Source: Ascidiimonas aurantiaca (GTDB lineage: Bacteria; Bacteroidota; Bacteroidia; Flavobacteriales; Flavobacteriaceae). From it: a stretch of 64,000 nt of DNA. A program made the translations under genes and the position numbers. The stretch is from positions 1-64,000 of the forward strand of contig NZ_JBBEWR010000017.1 in the NCBI RefSeq assembly GCF_037646345.1. The letters are read 5' to 3'. The notes beneath the pieces were generated by a model. That model was not told the DNA's origin. It saw only the letters and a list, made by a program, of their open reading frames with translations, and searched no databases. Below, in pieces: positions 33,249 through 41,346 of this stretch (position 1 is its first letter; each line of letters begins with the position of its first letter).

Positions 33249-33541
33249 TAAAAAAGTTTGTCTAAGTTAATGTATTTAAGTGCGGCAAGAGCAAACATAA
33301 GCAGGAAAGCCAATATGACGTAAAAACGAATACGGCTGTCTTTATCTGCTTTTGAATTTCGGGCAGATTTCCAGTCTTCTCGATAACTCTTTTTACGATA
33401 CCCTCTAAAATAGTCCTCATCCTGCCTTATATCTTTTTTCTGCATGAGATTTTCCAACCGTTCTTTTCTTTCGTTATAATAACGAGGAGTATAATTAAAC
33501 GTTTTATTGCCTTGTTGTCTAAAAAGAGTTGGAAGTTTCAT
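33248..33541 (-). CDS. Small basic protein with C-terminal membrane helix
   Basis: The 97-residue protein is highly charged and basic for ~70 residues (NYTPRYYNERKERLENL; DYFRGYRKKSYREDWK), followed by one hydrophobic helix at about 73-89 (FYVILAFLLMFALAALKYI) and a short tail. It looks like a tail-anchored protein of unknown function. Its TAA shares one base with the mutL ATG, so it is translationally coupled to mutL. A TAATTTTG element lies 19 bp upstream, making it the first gene of the mutL-rhomboid run. Confidence 0.65.
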   Translation of the reverse strand: MKLPTLFRQQGNKTFNYTPRYYNERKERLENLMQKKDIRQDEDYFRGYRKKSYREDWKSARNSKADKDSRIRFYVILAFLLMFALAALKYINLDKLF

Positions 33542-33559
33542 GACGCTCTGATATTAATT

Positions 33560-33567
33560 CAAAATTA
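33560..33567 (-). promoter_or_regulatory. Promoter -7 element TAATTTTG of the mutL operon
   Basis: TAATTTTG on the minus strand is 18 bp ahead of the small membrane-protein gene that precedes mutL. No -33 element is obvious. Confidence 0.4.
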
Positions 33568-33755
33568 CTTAAAATAGCAGATATAGCCGTTTTACATGCC
33601 TTAAAAAATGTTAACAAAACAGTAATTAAGTAGTTTTTTGAGGTAGGAACTTAAAGGTTTTCCTGTAGCAAAGCTTACTATATCTCTTTATTTGCAAAAA
33701 TTATCAAAAACAATGCCACGAGCTAATCAGAAGCCTTGTAATACACTTATCAGAG

Positions 33756-34241
33756 TTATTTTTTGCCTAAAACGGCCATTTTTATGGCTGCGATAGCTGC
33801 TTCGGTACCTTTGTTACCATGCTTTCCGCCACTTCTATCAATGGCTTGTTGTAACGTATTATCGGTTAGTACACAGAAAATTACAGGTACTTTTCCTGTA
33901 ACATTTACGTCTTTAATACCCTGTGCAACGGCCTCACAAACAAAGTCAAAATGGCGGGTTTCTCCCTGTATTACACTTCCAATGGCAATAACGGCATCTG
34001 GTTGGTGCTTCTCAATTATTTTTCTACACCCGAAAACGAGTTCAAAACTTCCGGGAACGTCCCACCGGATAATTGTATTTGCTTCGGCTCCACAATCTGT
34101 TAAGGTATCTATGGCACCTTTACACAATGCTTCAGTAATATTCGAGTTCCATTCAGATACCACGATCCCAAAACGCAAACCGCGCGCACTGGGAATGGTA
34201 GATTTATCGTATGCCGAGAGATTTTTGTTTTCGGTGGCCAT
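33756..34241 (-). CDS. ribH: 6,7-dimethyl-8-ribityllumazine synthase
   Basis: RibH condenses the ribityl pyrimidinedione with dihydroxybutanone phosphate, the penultimate riboflavin step. The 161-residue protein has the family core: GIVVSEWNSNITEALC, RWDVPGSFELVFG, AVIAIGSVIQGETRHFDFV with the catalytic His, VPVIFCVLTDNTLQQAIDR and the terminal GNKGTEAAIAAIKM. Its start shares one base with the stop of the upstream TPR gene. No other rib gene is nearby. Confidence 0.97.
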   Translation of the reverse strand: MATENKNLSAYDKSTIPSARGLRFGIVVSEWNSNITEALCKGAIDTLTDCGAEANTIIRWDVPGSFELVFGCRKIIEKHQPDAVIAIGSVIQGETRHFDFVCEAVAQGIKDVNVTGKVPVIFCVLTDNTLQQAIDRSGGKHGNKGTEAAIAAIKMAVLGKK

Positions 34242-35005
34242 TATTTCATGTTTTCCACTTTACCGATATAGGTATCTATACCGTTTGCCTGCGGGCTGGA
34301 AGGAAACTCTTCTTTAATACGGGTGAAGTAGGTATGTGCCTTTTTATAATCTGAAAGGCTCATAGCCGTAAGGGCGGCTTTCATTAAATATCTGGGAATC
34401 ACGAAATCATTTGTTCCTCTTTTAAAAGCCTGCTCGTAATAACTAAGGGCCTCTTCCGGCTGGTTCAGTTGATTAAACGCATCTCCTATACCGCCTTTTG
34501 CAATGGGGCCCAGCATAGCATCATCTGAAGAAAACTCTTGAAGGTGCTCAATAGCTTTATCATATTTTCCTGTATTGAGATAAGCCATACCTGCACTGTA
34601 ATGTGCCAGATTCGCAGCATCGGTACCTCCATAAATATCAATTATATCAAGCAAACCGTATTTGCCTTCTGCCCCGGTAAGTGCCAGGTTGTAAAGAGAA
34701 TCACTATCTGCCGTATTAAGTGCTTTTTCAAAATATTGCTGTGCGAAGTACAGCTCATTGGAAGCCTCTACTTCTTTAGGTTTTACTATAAATTCATTAT
34801 ATCCCAAATATCCTAGTACACCAACAGCTATAACGGCAATGAAGCCAATAATATATTTTTGGTTTCTGGCTACCCACTCTTCTGTTTTAGAGGCGCTTTC
34901 GTCTAGCGTGCTAAATACTTCAGCAGTGGTACTTTCCTTTTGCTCCTGCTGCTCTCTTTCCTGCTTTCCGACGGGTTTATTACCTCTTCTTTTATACGTT
35001 GCCAT
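34241..35005 (-). CDS. Tetratricopeptide repeat protein with single membrane anchor (YfgM-like layout)
   Basis: The 254-residue protein has a charged, Gln/Glu-rich cytoplasmic N-terminus, one transmembrane helix at about 48-66 (YIIGFIAVIAVGVLGYLGY), then several TPR-type helix pairs (LAHYSAGMAYLNTGKYDKAI, GGIGDAFNQLNQPEEALSYYEQA split over about 135-195). The layout equals YfgM/periplasmic TPR proteins that assist envelope protein folding. A TATTTTTG promoter element lies 20 bp upstream. It is translationally coupled to ribH, a combination with no obvious functional link. Confidence 0.82.
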   Translation of the reverse strand: MATYKRRGNKPVGKQEREQQEQKESTTAEVFSTLDESASKTEEWVARNQKYIIGFIAVIAVGVLGYLGYNEFIVKPKEVEASNELYFAQQYFEKALNTADSDSLYNLALTGAEGKYGLLDIIDIYGGTDAANLAHYSAGMAYLNTGKYDKAIEHLQEFSSDDAMLGPIAKGGIGDAFNQLNQPEEALSYYEQAFKRGTNDFVIPRYLMKAALTAMSLSDYKKAHTYFTRIKEEFPSSPQANGIDTYIGKVENMK

Positions 35006-35024
35006 AGTTGTCTGTTTGTGCCCG

Positions 35025-35032
35025 CAAAAATA
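35025..35032 (-). promoter_or_regulatory. Promoter -7 element TATTTTTG of TPR-ribH
   Basis: TATTTTTG on the minus strand lies 19 bp before the ATG at 35005 and fits TAnnTTTG exactly. No TTG was seen at the usual upstream distance. Confidence 0.45.
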
Positions 35033-35138
35033 AAATATTATTTGAAAAGGAAAAGGCTATTCTTTTGATAAATTTCAATAATTTGCGATAATTTTCATAT
35101 ATAGTTTCTATAAACCGTTTCATCTGTTTTTTCAAGTA

Positions 35139-36218
35139 ATGTTTTTAAAAAAACTCTCACTGGTCAATTATAAAAGCTTTGCTTCAAAATCATTTGATTT
35201 TGACAAGAAGATCAACTGTCTGGTGGGAAACAACGGCGTAGGGAAAACAAACATACTGGATGCTATTTATACTCTTTCTTTTGGGAAAAGTTACTTTAAT
35301 CCTGTTTCCTCACAAAATATCAAACACGGAGAGCCTTTTTATGTGATTGATGGGGCATTTGAAAGGTCCGGACAGGAAGAACGCATTATATGCAGCCTGA
35401 AAAAAGGCCAGAAAAAAATAATAAAGCGTAATGGGAAAGCTTATGAAAAGTTATCTGAACATGTAGGTTTTATTCCGGTGGTCATTGTTTCACCGGCCGA
35501 TCGCGATCTGATTATTGACGGCAGTGAGACCCGCAGGCGTTTTATCGATAGTGTTATTTCACAATCAGACAAAGCGTATCTAAACGATCTGGTGCGCTAC
35601 CATAAGGTTCTATCGCAACGCAATTCACTTCTCAAGTATTTTGCTTTAAATAATACTTTTGATGCTACTACTCTTGGAGTGTATAATGAGCAGATGGATG
35701 CCCTGGGAAACCAGATATATAATACCAGAAAAGCATTTTTAGAGAGTTTTGCACCGGTTTTTCAGGAACGCTACAGCGCTATTTCAGGCGAACATGAAAC
35801 GGTCTCGGTGTCATATGAAAGTCAGTTAAAGACCGCTCCGTTATCAGAACTTTTAGTACAATCCCTCTCTAAAGACAGGGCTCTGCAATACACCAGTCAG
35901 GGTATTCACAAGGACGACCTTCTTTTTACCATTAACGGGTATCCAATAAAAAAGTTTGGCAGCCAGGGACAACAAAAATCGTATCTTATTGCTTTAAAAC
36001 TTGCGCAGTTTGATTTTGTAAAAGAAAAAGCAGGATTTGCCCCTATCCTTTTGCTCGATGATATTTTTGATAAACTTGATGAAAACCGGGTAGCGCAGAT
36101 CATTAAACTGGTAGATGATTCAAATTACGGGCAGTTGTTTATAAGTGACACCCATGCAGACCGTACGGAAGCAGTAGTAAAAAAAATACATCAAACCTAT
36201 ACCATATTTCACTTATGA
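35139..36218 (+). CDS. recF: DNA replication and repair protein RecF
   Basis: RecF is an SMC-like ATPase that loads RecA at gaps together with RecO and RecR. The 359-residue protein opens MFLKKLSLVNYKSFASK, has Walker A GNNGVGKTNILDAIY near 30, the RecF region SPADRDLIIDGSETRRRFID split over about 117-136, the signature FGSQGQQKSYLIALKLAQ and Walker B LLLDDIFDKLDENR. Size is typical. It overlaps the next gene by ATGA. It is not next to dnaA or dnaN as in many bacteria. Confidence 0.96.
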   Translation: MFLKKLSLVNYKSFASKSFDFDKKINCLVGNNGVGKTNILDAIYTLSFGKSYFNPVSSQNIKHGEPFYVIDGAFERSGQEERIICSLKKGQKKIIKRNGKAYEKLSEHVGFIPVVIVSPADRDLIIDGSETRRRFIDSVISQSDKAYLNDLVRYHKVLSQRNSLLKYFALNNTFDATTLGVYNEQMDALGNQIYNTRKAFLESFAPVFQERYSAISGEHETVSVSYESQLKTAPLSELLVQSLSKDRALQYTSQGIHKDDLLFTINGYPIKKFGSQGQQKSYLIALKLAQFDFVKEKAGFAPILLLDDIFDKLDENRVAQIIKLVDDSNYGQLFISDTHADRTEAVVKKIHQTYTIFHL

Positions 36219-36640
36219 AAAAAGTCTTTGTCATTGCATTGGTAAGCATAATACTTGCCGGATGCCGGAATAACCCAAAGGAGCACATCAGGGAGTTATC
36301 AGGCTACTGGGAGATCCAAAAAGTTCAGCTCCCTGACGGCTCTGTAAAAGAATATACCGTGAACACGAATATAGATTATTTTGAACTGCTAAATGACAGT
36401 GTGGGCTATCGAAAAAAAATGCAGCCTACACTTACCGGAAACTTCTATACTACAGATGATACTGAAAATTTTAAATTGACCTCAGATGCTGAAAACGGTT
36501 TACAGATTCATTATAAAACCCTGTTAGATAAATGGACCGAAACTATAATAAAACTTAACGAGAAAGAACTGGTAGTTGTAAATGCAGCCGGTATTACTTA
36601 CTATTACCAACGTTTTGAAAAAATTAATATAACTCCATAA
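36215..36640 (+). CDS. Small lipoprotein with lipocalin-like pattern
   Basis: The 141-residue protein has a lipoprotein signal (MKKVFVIALVSIILAGC, lipobox LAGC with Cys17), then ELSGYWEIQKVQLPDGS, a YFELLNDSVGYRKK strand, TLTGNFYTTDDTENF, and a C-terminal ELVVVNAAGITYYYQR. The GxW start and run of beta strands suggest a lipocalin-like barrel, as in many Bacteroidota lipoproteins. It overlaps recF by ATGA and shares a base with the next start, so it is translated with two DNA-replication genes, an unexpected partner. Confidence 0.78.
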   Translation: MKKVFVIALVSIILAGCRNNPKEHIRELSGYWEIQKVQLPDGSVKEYTVNTNIDYFELLNDSVGYRKKMQPTLTGNFYTTDDTENFKLTSDAENGLQIHYKTLLDKWTETIIKLNEKELVVVNAAGITYYYQRFEKINITP

Positions 36641-36936
36641 TGCCCATTAGAAAAAGCGAACATATGTCTCTTGGAGAAGCGCTTCAAAGTTTCATTAAGG
36701 AAAACGGCCTTCAAAAAGGCATGGACCAAATTGACGTGAAAGAAGCGTGGAAACAACTTATGGGCAATACGGTTCACAATTATGTAAAGGACCTTACTTT
36801 TAGAAATGAAACGCTGTACGTTACACTTACCTCATCGGTATTAAGGGAAGAGTTGAGTTACGGAAAGGAAAAAATTATAAAAATGGTAAACGAAGAACTG
36901 GGAAGGGATCTCATCAGGAAAATTGTCTTTTTATAA
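36640..36936 (+). CDS. DUF721 (DciA-like) protein
   Basis: The 98-residue protein starts MPIRKSEHMSLGEALQSFI and contains the DUF721 core: EAWKQLMGNTVHNYV, DLTFRNETLYVTLTSSVLREELSY split over about 51-74, and KIIKMVNEELGRDLI at the C-terminus. DUF721/DciA proteins are replicative helicase operators that load DnaB in bacteria without DnaC. A position just after recF supports a replication role. The start shares one base with the preceding TAA. Family is well supported; helicase loading here is by analogy. Confidence 0.88.
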   Translation: MPIRKSEHMSLGEALQSFIKENGLQKGMDQIDVKEAWKQLMGNTVHNYVKDLTFRNETLYVTLTSSVLREELSYGKEKIIKMVNEELGRDLIRKIVFL

Positions 36937-36962
36937 AATCGTTTTATTTTCAGGAAAATGGA

Positions 36963-36991
36963 AAACAAAAAGGGAGCGTAATACGCTCCCT
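36963..36991 (-). terminator. Terminator after ndk
   Basis: AGGGAGCG (36971-36978) pairs with CGCTCCCT (36984-36991) around a 5-base loop. Read on the minus strand it is followed by TTTTTGTTTT, placing it 24 bp after the ndk stop. It also lies 34 bp after the DUF721 stop on the plus strand, where the T-rich stretch is broken and weaker. Confidence 0.75.
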
Positions 36992-37014
36992 GATACTTTT
37001 TCTAAAGCTTGACT

Positions 37015-37434
37015 TTAATATATTTCTCTTCCCGAAAAATGAAAAGCACCTTCAATAGCGGCATTCTCATCACTATCCGAACCATGTACTGCGTTCTCAC
37101 CAATAGAGGTAGCATATAATTTACGTATAGTACCTTCGGCAGCTTCAGCAGGGTTGGTAGCACCTATCAGGGTCCTAAAATCTTCTACTGCATTTTCTTT
37201 CTCAAGAATAGCAGCCACAATAGGGCCTCGTGTCATAAAGGTCACTAATTCACCAAAGAAAGGGCGTTCTTTATGAATTGCATAAAACGCTTCTGCATCT
37301 CTTTTGCTTAACTGTGTGTATTTCATAGCTACGATCTTGAAACCGGCAGATGTTATTTTTTCAAGTATTGCACCGATATGTCCGTTTTCAACAGCATCCG
37401 GCTTGATCATGGTAAATGTTCTGTTTGTTGCCAT
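37015..37434 (-). CDS. ndk: Nucleoside diphosphate kinase
   Basis: Ndk transfers the gamma-phosphate between nucleoside triphosphates through a phosphohistidine. The 139-residue protein starts MATNRTFTMIKPDAVENGHIG, has KERPFFGELVTFMTRGPIVA split over about 56-75 and the active-site His in ENAVHGSDSDENA. Size fits the single-domain hexameric or tetrameric enzyme. A complete promoter lies upstream, and a terminator follows, so it is monocistronic. Confidence 0.97.
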   Translation of the reverse strand: MATNRTFTMIKPDAVENGHIGAILEKITSAGFKIVAMKYTQLSKRDAEAFYAIHKERPFFGELVTFMTRGPIVAAILEKENAVEDFRTLIGATNPAEAAEGTIRKLYATSIGENAVHGSDSDENAAIEGAFHFSGREIY

Positions 37435-37453
37435 TAGTCTTTTAAAATTTGCG

Positions 37454-37483
37454 CAAAAGTAAGGCTTTTACTGATAAAAACAA
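37454..37483 (-). promoter_or_regulatory. Promoter of ndk
   Basis: On the minus strand TTG (37481-37483) and TACTTTTG (37454-37461) are 19 bp apart, a good match to the Bacteroidota consensus, 19 bp from the ndk ATG. Confidence 0.7.
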
Positions 37484-37486
37484 GGG

Positions 37487-38524
37487 TTAATAGTGCTGCT
37501 TTAACGACTGCTGTAATACTCCGTTGTCACCCCGCATTTCCATAACCACTTCACCACTCTCATAATAAAAGCGCAATAAGCCATACGAAATCTGGTTAAC
37601 CAATGCCCCCACACGGTACTTGTTAGGTTCTCCTTTATTATTGGTTGCCGCATGAGTAAGCCCGCTGGAAGTAAAATCGATAAAAGGATATTTTTTCTTT
37701 TTTAAAGGCATTTTTGAAAAATCAGATATATGTCTGTCCCCAGACAGAGCTATTACACCTTTGGCGTCACTGTTCTCAATAATCCTCATAAGCTTATCCA
37801 CTTCGTGTGGAAAATTACCCCAGGTTTCATAACCATGCTCATGAGAAAGCACTTGTACACTACTTACAATGATATTGAAATCTGCTTTAGATGATTGTAA
37901 TACTTGCTCTAACCATTCCCACTGTGCCTTACCCAGCAAGGTCCCTTTCCCATAAGCATTGGGTTTATAGCGTTTTTTTGTTTCGTTATCCTCGGTAAGG
38001 GGAGTCCTAAAATAGCGGGTATCCAATACAATAAGCCGAAGGCTTCCGTTTGTATGCTTAAAATCTTTATGGTAATATACACCTTCCCGGGTTCTTCGAA
38101 TATCATTTTCAGGTACTTCTAAAAAGTCCAGAAGTTCTTTTTGGCTTTCCTTTTTAGCATGAAATTCTACACCTCCATCATTCAGTCCGTAATCATGATC
38201 ATCCCAGGTACCGTGAATTGCTACGGTTTCAGTAAGTTTTTTGTAATTTTCAACTGCCTTTTGCGCATCGTAATGTGCTTTCATTTTTTGCATATTGTCT
38301 GTATCTGCATACACATTGTCACCTCCCCATATCCAAATATCCGGGTTTTGCGACAAAATATCATCCCATAAGAGGTTAGGTACCTCAGCCTTATTGCAAG
38401 ATCCAAAAGCGATGGTAAAATCTGCTGTGGTTTTAGGTGTTTTTTCAGAGGTTTTGATTTCTCCTTTCTTTTGGGAACCGCATGAAACCAGGAGATAGAG
38501 GGCTCCATATAAAAAATACTTCAT
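37487..38524 (-). CDS. PhoD-like alkaline phosphatase family lipoprotein
   Basis: The 345-residue protein has a lipoprotein signal (MKYFLYGALYLLVSC, lipobox VSC with Cys15). The metallophosphatase-type core has FTIAFGSCNKAEVP, WIWGGDNVYAD, HGTWDDHDYGLNDGG and ALSGDRHISDF, matching the PhoD-like family that uses Fe and Ca. It is probably exposed on the outer membrane or in the periplasm and hydrolyses phosphate esters or diesters. It precedes ndk by 52 bp on the same strand, but ndk has its own promoter. The start region carries TACATTTA, a near-consensus element. Confidence 0.9.
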   Translation of the reverse strand: MKYFLYGALYLLVSCGSQKKGEIKTSEKTPKTTADFTIAFGSCNKAEVPNLLWDDILSQNPDIWIWGGDNVYADTDNMQKMKAHYDAQKAVENYKKLTETVAIHGTWDDHDYGLNDGGVEFHAKKESQKELLDFLEVPENDIRRTREGVYYHKDFKHTNGSLRLIVLDTRYFRTPLTEDNETKKRYKPNAYGKGTLLGKAQWEWLEQVLQSSKADFNIIVSSVQVLSHEHGYETWGNFPHEVDKLMRIIENSDAKGVIALSGDRHISDFSKMPLKKKKYPFIDFTSSGLTHAATNNKGEPNKYRVGALVNQISYGLLRFYYESGEVVMEMRGDNGVLQQSLKQHY

Positions 38525-38596
38525 TCTTTTAAGTTTTCGGTAAATGTAGCGATTCCTACATTAATTCTATATTATAAAATTGTATCTTAGCCGCCT

Positions 38597-39616
38597 ATGA
38601 AAATGAATGATTCAGACATCCTGAAAAAGGAGCTGGAAACCCCCAGAAAAATAGTTATTGTTCCTCATAGAAATCCAGATGGGGATGCTGTTGGTTCTTC
38701 TCTGGCATTATGGCATTTCTTTACCAATTCCGGACATAAGGCGACGGTAGTAAGCCCAAACGACTATCCTGATTTTTTGAAGTGGGTACCGGGTGAAGAA
38801 ACCATTGTTAAATTTGACAGTAATAAACAAAAAGCTACAGAGCTTCTTACAGAGGCCCATTATATCTTTACCGTAGATTTTAATTCTTTCTCGCGGATTG
38901 AAGAGATGAAACCGGTACTTGAAAACTGCGATGCAACTTTTGTGATGATAGATCACCATCAGCAGCCAGACAGCTATGCAAAATTTATGTATTCTGACAC
39001 CTCTATGAGTTCTACCTGTGAAATGGTATTTAACTTTTTAGAAGAATGGGGGGCGTTGCCATTAATAGAAGAGAACATTGCTACCTGCCTTTACATGGGT
39101 ATTATGACCGATACCGGTTCCTTCAGGTTTCCTTCTACCACAAGCACCACACACCGGGTCATTGCAACGCTTATTGATAAAGGAGCACGTAATGCCTATA
39201 TACACAATCAGGTGTATGATACCAATTCTGTTAATAAATTGCAACTATTAGGGTGTGCGCTCAGCAACCTTATATTTCTGGAGAATTACAGAACGGTGTT
39301 TATTACGCTTTCCAGCCGTGAACTGGAACAACATCAATTTAAAAAAGGAGATACCGAGGGCTTTGTAAACTACGGCCTATCCCTTAAAAATATTGTTTTC
39401 TCTGTAATTTTCATTGAAAATGCAGAAGAAGGATATATAAAGATCTCTCTTCGCTCCAAAGGAAGTTTTGATGTGAATGAATTTGCCAGAAAGCATTTTA
39501 ACGGAGGGGGGCATGTTAATGCAGCCGGAGGACGAAGTGACCTCCCTATCAAACAGACTACAGACTATTTTAAAAGCATATTGCCTGAATATGTAACCAA
39601 ATTACACAATTCATGA
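38597..39616 (+). CDS. DHH/DHHA1 phosphoesterase (NrnA-like)
   Basis: NrnA-like enzymes degrade nano-RNA and 3'-phosphoadenosine 5'-phosphate. The 339-residue protein opens with IVIVPHRNPDGDAVGSSLAL at about 19-38, has FTVDFNSFSR, the DHH box FVMIDHHQQPD, YMGIMTDTGSFRF and the C-terminal DHHA1 motif FNGGGHVNAAGGR. All metal ligands are present. It overlaps gldI by ATGA, so a housekeeping RNase is coupled to a gliding lipoprotein. TATCTTAG 5-12 bases upstream of the ATG resembles the -7 element. Confidence 0.92.
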   Translation: MKMNDSDILKKELETPRKIVIVPHRNPDGDAVGSSLALWHFFTNSGHKATVVSPNDYPDFLKWVPGEETIVKFDSNKQKATELLTEAHYIFTVDFNSFSRIEEMKPVLENCDATFVMIDHHQQPDSYAKFMYSDTSMSSTCEMVFNFLEEWGALPLIEENIATCLYMGIMTDTGSFRFPSTTSTTHRVIATLIDKGARNAYIHNQVYDTNSVNKLQLLGCALSNLIFLENYRTVFITLSSRELEQHQFKKGDTEGFVNYGLSLKNIVFSVIFIENAEEGYIKISLRSKGSFDVNEFARKHFNGGGHVNAAGGRSDLPIKQTTDYFKSILPEYVTKLHNS

Positions 39617-40167
39617 AAAAAAAGGTTATCCTGCTTCTTACGATCATTTGTTTCGTTTCCTGTAAAGAACCCGAACCCAGACATCCTGTCTCTTCAAGAT
39701 CCGGAACCTTTTTTAAAGAATCTGTAGAACGCAATAAACAATTACTGGCATTTGAAGAAAACCTCATCAAAAAATACATGGATGCCCATCCGGAGCATAC
39801 CTATCATAATTCATCAAACGGGTACTGGTACTATTACAATAGTCAGGTAACTGAAGCTACCCATACTCCTGTAGAGAACGACATAGTAAAAATAACTTAT
39901 GATATTAGAACATTTAACCAAGACACCTTATACACCCATCAGGAAATAGGTGAAATTGTGTTTAAAATTGATAAAGAAGCACTCTTTCCGGGATTGCGAA
40001 CGGGTGTAAAGCTTATGAAAGAAGGAGAAACTGTTACTTTTTTATTACCTTCTGCCATGGGATATGGATATCATGGTGACGAAAATAAAATAGGCACTAA
40101 TTTTCCGCTCATTTCTACAGTAACATTACATGAAATTATCGATCGTTATAAAGACAGTATAAACTAA
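39613..40167 (+). CDS. gldI: Gliding motility lipoprotein GldI (FKBP-type PPIase)
   Basis: GldI is a peptidyl-prolyl isomerase needed for gliding motility and probably for folding of secretion components in Flavobacteriia. The 184-residue protein has a lipoprotein signal (KKKVILLLTIICFVSC, Cys17). The GldI-type N-terminal segment follows: RHPVSSRSGTFFKESVERNK split across 26-45, a Glu-rich helix, and NGYWYYYN. The FKBP domain at about 80-182 has ENDIVKITYDIRTFN, FPGLRTGVKLMKEGE and PSAMGYGYHGDENKIG. It shares ATGA with the preceding gene and is followed 24 bp later by a second PPIase lipoprotein. Confidence 0.9.
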   Translation: MKKKVILLLTIICFVSCKEPEPRHPVSSRSGTFFKESVERNKQLLAFEENLIKKYMDAHPEHTYHNSSNGYWYYYNSQVTEATHTPVENDIVKITYDIRTFNQDTLYTHQEIGEIVFKIDKEALFPGLRTGVKLMKEGETVTFLLPSAMGYGYHGDENKIGTNFPLISTVTLHEIIDRYKDSIN

Positions 40168-40191
40168 ACTAATTTAACTATTACTAATATT

Positions 40192-41313
40192 ATGAAAAAC
40201 CTCAAGTTTTTAGCATTTATTGGCTTGCTTTTTATAGTCTTGGGCTGCGGAAACAAAGACTACAAAGTATTGGGAGAAGGAGTTTTTGCAGATATCCAGA
40301 CCAACAAAGGAGATATTATTGTAAAGCTGACCTATAAAGAAACGCCCGTAACTGTAGCAAATTTTATAACCCTTGCAGAAGGAACCAATGCTTATGTGGC
40401 AGATAGCCTCAAGAAAGTGAAATACTATAACGGTGTCACGTTTCACAGAGTTATTAAAGACTTCATGATTCAGGGAGGCGATCGTGCCGGTAATGGCAGG
40501 GGAAATCCCGGGTACCGGTTTGAAGATGAAATAGTTGACAGCCTTACTCACGATAAACCCGGAATACTCTCTATGGCAAATGCCGGACCCAACACCAACG
40601 GAAGTCAGTTCTTTATTACCCATGCTCCTACTCCTCATCTTAACGGAAGGCATACAGTGTTTGGTGAAGTAGTGAAAGGTATGGAAGTGGTAGATTCTAT
40701 AGCCAATGTAGAAACAGGGAACGCAGACAGACCGATAGAAAAAGTGACTATTGACAATGTAGTTTGTATTCAGAATGGAAAGGATGCAAAGGCTTTTGAC
40801 GCTCCGGAAATACTCAAATCTTATTTTGACGGAGTAGCCAAAAGAGAAGAAAAAGCTAAAAAAGCGATTGACGATTTACTCGCTGAAGTGAAAAACCAGA
40901 AAGAACAGGCAAAAGAATTGCCCAGTGGCTTAAAGATGTATTACTTTAAAAAGGGAGAAGGAGAAAAGCCTGTAAATGGTCAGTTTGTTGCTGTAAATTA
41001 TGCAGGGTTCCTGGAAAAAGATGGTACTTTGTTTGATACCAGTTGGGAAGAGGTAGCGAAAAGGTATAATAAGTATCAGGAATTTGCTAAAATGCGCAGA
41101 GGTAACTTTGAGCCCGCAAAGATGCTTTATGGACCGGAATCACCTCTTGTTGCCGGTTTTAAAGAAGGGCTTTCTGAAATGCGGGTAGGTGATAAAGTCC
41201 GTATATTTATTCCATCACACCTGGGCTACGGCCCCAGTGGCTATGGCCCCATCCCTCCGTCAGCCAATCTTTTCTTCGATATTGAGATACTGGAAATTAT
41301 AAGTACTAAATAA
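40192..41313 (+). CDS. Cyclophilin-FKBP fusion peptidyl-prolyl isomerase lipoprotein
   Basis: The 373-residue protein has a lipoprotein signal (MKNLKFLAFIGLLFIVLGC, Cys19) and two isomerase domains. A cyclophilin domain covers about 32-195: VTFHRVIKDFMIQGGD, the NTNGSQFFIT site and HLNGRHTVFGEV. A charged helical linker at about 205-235 follows. The FKBP domain is at about 240-372: NGQFVAVNYAGFLEKDGTLFDTS split over the first strand, VAGFKEGLSEMRVGDK and PSHLGYGPSGYGPIPPSANL. Both active-site sets look intact. With gldI upstream this makes three PPIase domains in two envelope lipoproteins. A strong terminator follows. Confidence 0.93.
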   Translation: MKNLKFLAFIGLLFIVLGCGNKDYKVLGEGVFADIQTNKGDIIVKLTYKETPVTVANFITLAEGTNAYVADSLKKVKYYNGVTFHRVIKDFMIQGGDRAGNGRGNPGYRFEDEIVDSLTHDKPGILSMANAGPNTNGSQFFITHAPTPHLNGRHTVFGEVVKGMEVVDSIANVETGNADRPIEKVTIDNVVCIQNGKDAKAFDAPEILKSYFDGVAKREEKAKKAIDDLLAEVKNQKEQAKELPSGLKMYYFKKGEGEKPVNGQFVAVNYAGFLEKDGTLFDTSWEEVAKRYNKYQEFAKMRRGNFEPAKMLYGPESPLVAGFKEGLSEMRVGDKVRIFIPSHLGYGPSGYGPIPPSANLFFDIEILEIISTK

Positions 41314-41318
41314 CAAAT

Positions 41319-41346
41319 AAAAAAGAGCCCGATCGGGCTCTTTTTT
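41319..41346. terminator. Bidirectional terminator between the PPIase gene and pepD
   Basis: AAAAAAGAGCCC and GGGCTCTTTTTT form a perfect 12-bp stem around GATC. It follows the PPIase stop by 5 bp on the plus strand and reaches the pepD stop on the minus strand, serving both convergent genes. Confidence 0.9.
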
